Below are positions 1-5,288 of a stretch of 7,533 bases of DNA, piece by piece. A program made the position numbers and the translations under genes. The notes below the pieces were generated by a model, which ran no database searches, had not been told where the DNA came from, and was given only the letters and a program-made list of their open reading frames with translations. The DNA is from Bacillota bacterium (GTDB lineage: Bacteria > Bacillota > Clostridia > Peptostreptococcales > Acidaminobacteraceae), in assembly GCA_030529205.1 (NCBI GenBank), contig JAUMXJ010000049.1, positions 1-7,533 on the forward strand, read 5' to 3'. Every line of letters begins with the position of its first letter. Position 1 is the stretch's first letter.

Positions 1-189
1 TCGGTAGAGCGATTCGTATTCCTGATCATCGGGCAAAGACACATGTTTTTTGCAGTGCTTGGAATAAAAGCCGAGCGGAAACTTTTCGCTCGCCTTTTCA
101 CAGCAAACGATATCCAAACCCTTTTCTCCCAGCGAACGAATCAATGCGAGGGACATACGATAATGTACATCCGTGATAATAGCGGTCAA
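1..189 (-). CDS. ATP-grasp-like (carboxylate-amine ligase type) protein, N-terminal part (3' end beyond window)
   Basis: From TTG at 189 the frame is open for 63 codons to the left edge. The product begins MTAIITDVHYRMSLALIRSL and continues GEKGLDIVCCEKASEKFPLG, then FYSKHCKKHVSLPDDQEYES. The beta-strand ending in TD.HYR, a helix with LALIRSLGEKG, a second strand, then FYSKHCKKHVSLP are the usual opening of carbamoyl-phosphate-synthase-like ATP-grasp proteins (pre-ATP-grasp fold). These ligate a carboxylate to an amine using ATP, but the substrate cannot be told from this part. The ATP-binding and catalytic segments lie outside the window. It has its own promoter and ribosome binding site and follows the grd terminator, so a link to glycine reduction is not implied. 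Assignment rests on remembered family patterns and is moderately sure; that the frame is coding is surer. Confidence 0.72.
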   Translation of the reverse strand, partial: MTAIITDVHYRMSLALIRSLGEKGLDIVCCEKASEKFPLGFYSKHCKKHVSLPDDQEYESLYR

Positions 190-193
190 ATTT

Positions 194-199
194 CCTCCC
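194..199 (-). promoter_or_regulatory. Ribosome binding site fixing the TTG start at 189
   Basis: GGGAGG is followed by AAAT and then TTG, the same 4-base spacing as at grdC. The frame has a TGA stop at 228-226 and no ATG between it and this TTG. The first internal ATG (codon 12) would cut into the conserved N-terminal strand. Confidence 0.75.
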
Positions 200-285
200 G
201 TCTTCCGTTTTTCGATTTTGATTCCTCATTCCAATTCAGAATCAATCGGTTTTCCAATTGTCTCGATGATTACTTTACCTTACTG

Positions 286-314
286 ATTATACTTCATTCT
301 CGCAGGTTTTTCAT
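286..314 (-). promoter_or_regulatory. Sigma-A-type promoter for the downstream gene
   Basis: The minus strand carries a perfect -10 TATAAT (291-286) and a -35-like ATGAAA (314-309, four of six matches to TTGACA), 17 bases apart. It lies between the grd terminator and the TTG-initiated gene at 189, which would have a leader of about 90 bases. A small stem (243-260, AAAA loop, one G-T position) falls in that leader. This supports an independent transcription unit. Confidence 0.65.
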
Positions 315-363
315 GTACGAAAAACGAATTTTCTGCATCTCTTCCACATGTACATCCGAACAT

Positions 364-393
364 AAAAACTCCCTCATCACGAGACGAGGGAGT
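364..393 (-). terminator. Intrinsic terminator of the grd operon
   Basis: On the minus strand, bases 393-383 pair with 378-368: an 11-position stem with one G-U pair in RNA and a 4-base loop (TCGT). Five T end the transcript (368-364, with the first T shared with the stem base). It starts 20 bases after the grdD stop and is the strongest terminator in the window. Confidence 0.93.
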
Positions 394-413
394 CAATCTA
401 ACGGAATCGAGAA

Positions 414-1586
414 TCAGCAATCGGATTTGGAGACAGCCAGATAACCCGCTGCACCGAGTGCTTTTTCCGCCTGCGGAACTTTGGACTCGTGAACCATGAC
501 AATCGGTCCTGTACATCCCATTCCGCTTTCCGCGTAAATGCCCGCTTTCCACAGTGCTTTTACCGCATCTTCGAGGTCCATAATGTCCACGCCCGCGATC
601 TGTCCTGTGACCACTTCCTTTGCAGGAGGAGCCACTTCCTCGCTTGTCGCCTCCGTCTTGACAGTCTTGGTAGCCGCTTCGAGAAGCGCCTTCAAACCCG
701 CTTTTTCCGCTGCCGCGAATTCCGCGTGTGCCACATCGATGAGTCTTCCTTTTGCAAGTGACGCACCGTATCGGATTGCGTTCGCGACAACCGGAGTTCC
801 GGATGCTCTCGAGAGAATGAGGACAATGCGCTTCATCTCTTTGCCGACTCCCGGTCCGTATCCGTAACCGAGCGCCTCGTAGTCACCGCCCGTGCTGTAG
901 GATGAGAATACCTTCATCATGACATTGCCTGTCAGGGTATCCATCACCATGACATCAGGAGTGCCCACGAGAAGATCGTTTCCTCTCATGACGACGCCGC
1001 CGTCCGCACGCTGTGACTGACTGAAATTGATGTCATATCCGTTTTCGCCGAGCTGTGTGAGAATTCTCTCCACTTGTCTTGCTCCGTCGAGATTGAGGAT
1101 GCCCACTTTCGGTCTTGCGATTCCCATCGCTTTCGCTGTTGCAATACCGCTGATGGCGTTGATGACCATCGCCTCGGTTCTGTGCGGAGAAGAAGTACCG
1201 GTCGTGGTTGCAAGGAACATTTCCTTACCCTTGCCCGGCGTGATGACTCTTCCGACAGTTGAAATCCCGATCGGGAAGCTGTAGTGCATCGTCACACAGG
1301 AGCTGATATAGCCCGAGTCGAGGAGTTCTTCCAACTTGCTCTGCACTTCCGCTTCCGTATTGCATTCAAACTGTTCGAGATCCGTTTCCGCCTTCGGTCC
1401 GATCAGGACGACTTCGACCTCTCCTCTCAGGCTCTCCGCTCCGCGCACGAGGTTCTCAACACCGTGTTCGCTTCCAAGTGTTGTGAGACCGACTTTTACT
1501 TTACCGCCAAAATCTCCCGTTTCAAGGCCTTTTGCGATGTCCATAAAAGTCTTGCCTATGATTTTATTTACATATTCCTTGCTCAT
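414..1586 (-). CDS. grdD: Glycine/sarcosine/betaine reductase component C, alpha subunit GrdD
   Basis: The product has 390 residues, starting MSKEYVNKIIGKTFMD at ATG 1586; GGAG six bases upstream lies inside the end of grdC. GrdD is related to PlsX phosphate acyltransferases, and a PlsX-like signature DVMVMDTLTGNVMMK is at 211-225. A charged linker (about 305-325) separates this from a C-terminal segment with AESGMGCTGPIVMVHESK. Cys358 there matches, within one position, Cys359 of Eubacterium acidaminophilum GrdD, reported as the thiol for acetyl phosphate formation. Cys97 (YISSCVTMHY) is a second candidate conserved cysteine. The subunit releases acetyl phosphate from the acetyl-enzyme. It is the last gene of the operon. 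The stop is TGA directly after a Cys codon. I read it as a true stop because the length fits and a terminator begins 20 bases on. Confidence 0.95.
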   Translation of the reverse strand: MSKEYVNKIIGKTFMDIAKGLETGDFGGKVKVGLTTLGSEHGVENLVRGAESLRGEVEVVLIGPKAETDLEQFECNTEAEVQSKLEELLDSGYISSCVTMHYSFPIGISTVGRVITPGKGKEMFLATTTGTSSPHRTEAMVINAISGIATAKAMGIARPKVGILNLDGARQVERILTQLGENGYDINFSQSQRADGGVVMRGNDLLVGTPDVMVMDTLTGNVMMKVFSSYSTGGDYEALGYGYGPGVGKEMKRIVLILSRASGTPVVANAIRYGASLAKGRLIDVAHAEFAAAEKAGLKALLEAATKTVKTEATSEEVAPPAKEVVTGQIAGVDIMDLEDAVKALWKAGIYAESGMGCTGPIVMVHESKVPQAEKALGAAGYLAVSKSDC

Positions 1587-1587
1587 A

Positions 1588-3123
1588 CTATTCTCCAAGA
1601 AGTGAAGAAGCAAAATTCTTCATTGATTCTGCGATCATCTTTTTGATTTCGTCTTCCGAAATACCTGCTGCGCCGGCAGTCTTTCCTGTATTTCTTTCGA
1701 TGATGATGGACACACCGTCAAAGAGATTGGTCATTCTTCCGAGGAAGAGCGAGCCCTTACCGACGATCATCGCGCGATTCACATCGCCCTTTGTCATATC
1801 TTCGATGGCAAATCCGAGATACGGAACACCGGACGGAATATGACCCTGAGTCGGCGCCCAGCCTTCCATTCCGTGTTTCTTCATGAAATCAGGGATTCCC
1901 GCTTTTTCCACTTCGCCCCTCTTCACGCCGATTGCGGCAATCATCTTATAGTTTGCCTCAGCCGGATCTCCCGCTCCCGCAGGTTTCAGGATATCGGAGT
2001 TCTGCATTTCGACAGAGTACTTGTCGATGTCCGTCACTTTGAGGTTTCCTCTGTCGAGCGGAGTAGAAACGAGAGAGGTAACAACCGCCTGAGGAGAAGA
2101 ACCTGTACCGACGGTATGTCTTCCGACGAGGTCGGTTCTGAGAATCGGGCTGACACCGTCGTTTTCGCTGACGAGGAACGCAAATGCGCCTACGACGTCT
2201 TCCAGAATCGGAAGATCTTTCTTTACATGGTCTTTTCCGTTCATGCCGAGCTTCGCAGACGCACCGCCCGCTACGACGACGACATTCTTAAATGTGCCCG
2301 CCTGAACATGAGAAGAAGCCGTAATGAGCGCATGTGTCGGAGCGGCACAGAATCCTCTGAGGTCACTTCCTGTCGCATTGACAAGTCCCGCACACTCCGC
2401 AATCGCTTTTGCAAAGTTGCCGCCGCCTCTTTGGTTCATATCTCCGCAAGCCTCTTCCGAACACTCGATCACATATTCGATGCTCGCAGGATCCAAATTG
2501 TATTTTGCAATCAGGTTTTTCAGTGCGACAACTCCGGACGCCTTTACAACAAGGTTTTCAAACATGACATGCGCTGTGAGGTTGGTGTCGTAGTCATGTG
2601 CGCGAATCACACATCCCACGATTTTACCCTCGTGATGAATCGCCTCCGCATGCTCGTTTTTAATGAAATTTTCGATATCAGCTGCAGGAGTTCCTTTTAT
2701 TTTAGCGAGCTCCGCCTCCGTTGCGAGCGGGTTCTTTCCGTACTCCGCTTTCAAAGTTTCAACAAAGGCTTCGTCGATTTTTACAACTTCAAATGCATCC
2801 ACAATCTGCATCATCGCGATGAATTCGATCTGTGGCATAATTTCTCCCATTTTACCCTGTCTGTTCGCACCTTCCCATTTCTGACCGACCCACGGCTTAG
2901 GGAGTTCTGCAAATTCAGCAGGAGTGAGGTTTCCGATATATACTTGGTTTGGAGGATATGCAACAACTTCCTCGAATGATCTGATGTGCTGTGGAACCGC
3001 TTTTAGATAGTCCGAATCAGGGTTTGTAAGTGCCTCCAATGTTTGTGTTGTCCCGTTGTGCAGAATCATATCTGGCGTATTGACAAGGACATATGCCGCA
3101 TTCTTAATTACTGGATAATTCAT
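1588..3123 (-). CDS. grdC: Glycine/sarcosine/betaine reductase component C, beta subunit GrdC
   Basis: The product has 511 residues, normal for GrdC (about 510). It belongs to the component C subunit related to beta-ketoacyl synthase III/thiolase-fold enzymes. Recognisable stretches are VLVNTPDMILHNGTTQT near the N-terminus, a cysteine-rich core with ECSEEACGDMNQRGGGNFAKA (from about 220; Cys221 and Cys226) and GSDLRGFCAAPTHAL (Cys259), and the C-terminal GKGSLFLGRMTNLFDG. Protein C is shared by all substrate-specific reductases. With GrdD it takes the carboxymethyl group from selenoprotein A and forms an acetyl-thioester, then acetyl phosphate. Which cysteine is catalytic cannot be told from this sequence alone. 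ATG at 3123 is set by GGAGG. The TAG stop is one base before the grdD ATG (TAGTATG), so the two subunits are probably translationally coupled. Confidence 0.95.
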   Translation of the reverse strand: MNYPVIKNAAYVLVNTPDMILHNGTTQTLEALTNPDSDYLKAVPQHIRSFEEVVAYPPNQVYIGNLTPAEFAELPKPWVGQKWEGANRQGKMGEIMPQIEFIAMMQIVDAFEVVKIDEAFVETLKAEYGKNPLATEAELAKIKGTPAADIENFIKNEHAEAIHHEGKIVGCVIRAHDYDTNLTAHVMFENLVVKASGVVALKNLIAKYNLDPASIEYVIECSEEACGDMNQRGGGNFAKAIAECAGLVNATGSDLRGFCAAPTHALITASSHVQAGTFKNVVVVAGGASAKLGMNGKDHVKKDLPILEDVVGAFAFLVSENDGVSPILRTDLVGRHTVGTGSSPQAVVTSLVSTPLDRGNLKVTDIDKYSVEMQNSDILKPAGAGDPAEANYKMIAAIGVKRGEVEKAGIPDFMKKHGMEGWAPTQGHIPSGVPYLGFAIEDMTKGDVNRAMIVGKGSLFLGRMTNLFDGVSIIIERNTGKTAGAAGISEDEIKKMIAESMKNFASSLLGE

Positions 3124-3127
3124 TATT

Positions 3128-3132
3128 CCTCC
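3128..3132 (-). promoter_or_regulatory. Ribosome binding site fixing the grdC start
   Basis: GGAGG lies four bases before ATG at 3123. The open frame extends 34 codons further upstream, but that part translates the spacer hairpins, and MNYPVIKNAAYVLVNTPDM matches the family N-terminus. Confidence 0.85.
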
Positions 3133-3149
3133 GATAGTATAAATAAATA

Positions 3150-3171
3150 AGCCGCCGCCTGAGCGACGGCT
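3150..3171 (-). terminator. GC-rich hairpin with T-rich tail before grdC
   Basis: Bases 3150-3158 pair with 3163-3171 around a 4-base loop. In minus-strand RNA the one non-Watson-Crick position is a G-U pair, so all nine positions pair there but not in plus-strand RNA. A TTATTTATTTAT tail follows. This is terminator-like, but the tail is interrupted by A and grdC must still be expressed, so attenuation or a processing-protected 3' end is more likely than full termination. Confidence 0.45.
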
Positions 3172-3180
3172 CAATATTTT

Positions 3181-3222
3181 GGTCATTTTCAATATGACCG
3201 ATTCGTCTGCGCTTAAGCGCAG
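3181..3222 (-). other. Two further tandem hairpins in the grdB-grdC spacer
   Basis: CTGCGC-TTAA-GCGCAG (3207-3222) is a perfect 16-base palindrome, 13 bases after the grdB stop. GGTCAT/ATGACC (3181-3186 with 3194-3199) forms a second six-pair stem with a 7-base loop. Neither has a T-run. With the stem at 3150-3171, the 111-base spacer carries three hairpins in a row. The palindrome could also be a dimeric protein-binding site on DNA. Confidence 0.55.
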
Positions 3223-3234
3223 CATTTGTAATGA

Positions 3235-4539
3235 CTAGAAAATTGTTTGCTCAGTAATTTCGGTTTGAAGAGCAGCAAGCGCTTTTTCAACGAGTTTTCT
3301 TCTGAGTTTCTTTTCATCTTCCTCATCAAGCGCAGGGTTTCCGAGCGGGTGAGGAATTGCAACGGCAGGAACGATTCTGTTCGCGCCGACCGTCATGGAA
3401 ATCGGTGTTACTGTACAGATATGAACTACAGGAATACCGTATGCTTCGATACCTTTTACCATCGTTGCTCCGCAACGTGTGCAGGTTCCTCAGGTCGAAG
3501 TGAGGATTACGGCATCGACCCCGTCCGCGATCAGCTCCGCACCGATCTTTTCGGCAAAGCCCTTAGAGTTCTTAACGGAAGTACCGTTACCTACTGTTGT
3601 ATAGTAGTATTTATGAAGCTCTCCGATCTTGCCTTCTTTTTCCATCTCTCTGAGCACGTCTACCGGAAGCACGCGGTCCGAGTTTGCATTACAGTAAGTC
3701 GGGTCATAACCGCCGTGTGCCGTTTCAAAAGTCTCTTCAGTAAGATCCATGACACCGGAGATGTCGTACTTACCGTAGTTCTGTGCGGAAGAAGATGCGA
3801 TTCTGTCAGGGTTTCCTTTCGGAACAACACCGCCGGATGTCACAAGCGCAATCTTCGCTTTTGACATATCGACGATCGCCTTACCCGGTACCACATTGTC
3901 AAACTCAGGCATCGGATATTCTGTAACGAACGCCTCTCCCTTCAGTTTGCTCACGAGCATTTCAACAGCTCTTTCCGCACCGATCTTATCGACGAACTGG
4001 TTCACGCGGATGCCTCTTTCGATGTATCCTTCTTCAGCAGGTGTGCCGATTTTTTCGCCGCCAAGGAGCTTCATCATAAGTCCCTTGATCGACGGAATCG
4101 CCTTTCTCATTGTAGCGGCACTGTTACCTGTAGAAACGATGTACACATCTTTCTTGTACATATCCGCACCCGGGTTCTCGATGTACATTGCTGTAAAAGA
4201 CTTGATGCCGAGTTCTTTTTGAACAGCACTTGCGACAGTTCCGCAAGCAGTACCATATCGTCCAGCGTTAAATGCCGGGCCGGCAAAGAAGAGATCAGGA
4301 TTGTATTCTTTTACCCAATCGAGTACCTGTTTTGTAGTCTCTTCAATGTTTTCAGCAAAGTATGAGTCACCGCAGATAATTGTAGCGACGATTTCAACGT
4401 CATCGCCGAGAGCTTCTTGGAGCGCTTGTCCCGGTCCGATGACTTCTTTTCTGATTTCCGGCTTATGATCAGCTACTTCTTCGCCACCGATCCCAGCAAA
4501 GAACTGGTTGATATAGTGCACGACTTTGTATTTTGCCAT
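3235..4539 (-). CDS. grdB: Glycine reductase component B selenoprotein GrdB (in-frame TGA read as Sec350)
   Basis: The gene starts at ATG 4539, five bases after AAGGAG, passes an in-frame TGA at 3492-3490 and ends at TAG 3237-3235, for 434 residues. Without Sec it would appear as a 349-residue protein plus a 75-residue remnant. The redox motif is ILTSTUGTCTRCGATM: Sec350, Cys353, Cys356 (UxxCxxC), as in the GrdB/GrdF/GrdH family. N-terminal signatures include VVHYINQFFAGIGGEE and GPAFNAGRYGTACG (87-100). GrdB pairs with the pyruvoyl chains of GrdE, and its selenol is thought to help release the carboxymethyl group from bound glycine and hand it to GrdA. GrdF (sarcosine) is a close paralogue; the neighbours favour glycine. 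A short hairpin follows the TGA. Two spacer hairpins precede the gene and three follow it. Confidence 0.95.
3463..3477 (-). promoter_or_regulatory. Candidate bacterial SECIS hairpin of grdB
   Basis: CGTTGC pairs perfectly with GCAACG around a GGA loop, beginning 12 bases after the TGA. A short lower helix, ACC (3486-3484) with GGT (3459-3457), is possible. Bacterial SECIS elements lie in the coding region just downstream of UGA with a small apical stem-loop at about this distance and are bound by SelB. The stem is directly visible; its function is inferred. Confidence 0.6.
3490..3492 (-). other. Selenocysteine codon (UGA) of grdB, Sec350
   Basis: TGA is codon 350 in STUGTCTRC. The frame continues for 84 more family-like residues to TAG. 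The motif is the UxxCxxC centre of protein B. Confidence 0.95.
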
Positions 4540-4556
4540 AAGTTCTCCTTTCTACA

Positions 4557-4577
4557 AGGGATTTCACCGAAATCCCT
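4557..4577 (-). other. Perfect 9-bp hairpin just before the grdB ribosome binding site
   Basis: AGGGATTTC (4557-4565) and GAAATCCCT (4569-4577) form a perfect nine-pair stem with a 3-base loop. It ends seven bases before the AAGGAG of grdB, and no T-run follows on the minus strand. A 5' stabilising stem for a processed grdB message, or an effect on ribosome access, are possible roles. Confidence 0.6.
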
Positions 4578-4593
4578 AAATGAATTCAAAAAT

Positions 4594-4615
4594 CACTCCC
4601 GAATTTCGGGCAGTG
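4594..4615 (-). terminator. Terminator-like hairpin between grdA and grdB
   Basis: On the minus strand CACT + CCCGA pairs with TCGGG + AGTG across a 3-base loop, nine pairs with one bulged base. A run of five T (4592-4588) follows after one A. This has the form of an intrinsic terminator. Because grdB lies immediately downstream, it could only be partial, allowing more grdA than grdB transcript. It could also be a stabilising 3' end after RNA processing. Confidence 0.6.
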
Positions 4616-4628
4616 GTCAAAACAAATC

Positions 4629-5090
4629 CTACATGTTTCTCACGTTTTTCATCTCTTCGACGATTTCATCAACGTTGAGAACCATTTCCATCATTCCTAC
4701 TTGTTCTTCATAGACATCAGCATTTACAATGTCCTTGATTTCAGGCTCAACCACATGGTATACACCAAGTCCGAGCGCTACGTTTGCAAGGCATCCTGCA
4801 TAAGTAGGGTCGCCCTGTGTTACGGTTTCAGCTGCGAGACCCGCCGCTTCCGCTTCCGCCGCTCCCAAAATTACTACTACATTCTCTTTACCGTGTTCGT
4901 CTGCAATTGTTTTAACCCTTTTCTGATTTTCCAAATCCATCGCGCCCGCGCTTGTTCAGACGAAGCATTCAGTAGATGAGAAGACTACTTCAGCGCCGGC
5001 TACAGTCTTGATGCATTCTTCGATAGCAGGTCCGGGAACGCCGTCTCTGTCGCCGATAATGATTACTTTTTTATTTTCAAGTACGCTCAT
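4629..5090 (-). CDS. grdA: Glycine reductase selenoprotein A (in-frame TGA read as Sec45)
   Basis: The full gene runs from ATG at 5090 through an in-frame TGA at 4958-4956 to TAG at 4631-4629, giving 153 residues; a naive caller finds only the last 103. The N-terminus [20 protein letters not shown] and the motif [15 protein letters not shown] around the TGA match selenoprotein A, with the redox pair Cys42-x-x-Sec45. GrdA is the small shared carrier of glycine, sarcosine and betaine reductases. Its selenol accepts the carboxymethyl group from protein B, and protein C then releases it, leaving a Cys-Sec bridge that thioredoxin reduces. An AAAGGA ribosome binding site lies eight bases before the ATG. 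A terminator-like hairpin lies 13 bases after the stop, before grdB. There is no sign of decay on either side of the TGA. Confidence 0.96.
4956..4958 (-). other. Selenocysteine codon (UGA) of grdA, Sec45
   Basis: TGA is codon 45, in the motif CFVUTSAGA. Translation is open and family-like on both sides. The invariant Sec of selenoprotein A sits at this position in the family. Confidence 0.95.
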
Positions 5091-5160
5091 ATCACTTTTC
5101 CTTTCTTTTTATTTATTATTTTCGTTTTTGCCCTCGTAGAGGCTATGTTTTCCTTTCTCT

Positions 5161-5255
5161 TTTTGCGACTCCCGGCTCAATATCCGGAAAGACGCTGTCC
5201 GAACGCTCCCGTTCGACCGACGATATCGCGTCGTTTTCGCCAAGTGCAACGGCGA
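5161..5255 (-). repeat. Structured spacer grdE-grdA with repeat-like element (copy B)
   Basis: The grdE-grdA spacer (5091-5288) is the longest in the operon. Three stems sit next to each other: CGAACG/CGTTCG with a 4-base loop (5200-5215), CGACG/CGTCG with a 6-base loop (5218-5233), and TCGCC/GGCGA with a 9-base loop (5237-5255). Bases 5161-5189 carry the TTTTGC-N6-CGGCT-N5-TCCGGAA anchors shared with the trxB-trxA spacer. CGGCTCAATAT (5173-5183) recurs exactly at 3167-3177. None of the stems is followed by a T-run on the transcribed strand. An A-rich stretch (5091-5135) follows, leading to the AAAGGA ribosome binding site of grdA. I see no coding gene here. Confidence 0.45.
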
Positions 5256-5288
5256 CCGCGGTGAACGTCCGACTTCCGAAAAAAGCTC

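Noticed and set aside
394..416. The grdD stop TGA follows a Cys codon, so read-through as a terminal Cys-Sec was considered.
   Set aside because: Read-through would add only a few residues before the next stop (TTC TCG ATT CCG TTA GAT TGA), the length already fits the family, and the hairpin downstream has the form of a terminator rather than a SECIS.
43..444. A 133-codon plus-strand frame across the left end.
   Set aside because: It is antisense to the ATP-grasp-like gene, runs through its promoter and through the grd terminator, and has no family resemblance.
1840..2979. A 379-codon open frame on the plus strand opposite grdC.
   Set aside because: It lies wholly antisense to a clear GrdC gene, its product is rich in Arg, Cys, Phe and His without recognisable motifs, and its openness follows from the codon use of grdC.
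3132..3141. TATACT-like -10 sequence just before grdC as an internal promoter.
   Set aside because: A start site there would fall at or inside the ribosome binding site, and no -35 element lies 16-18 bases upstream.
4629..4940. grdA as a pseudogene or a truncated 103-residue protein.
   Set aside because: The interruption is a single TGA exactly at the conserved Sec position, with intact family sequence on both sides.
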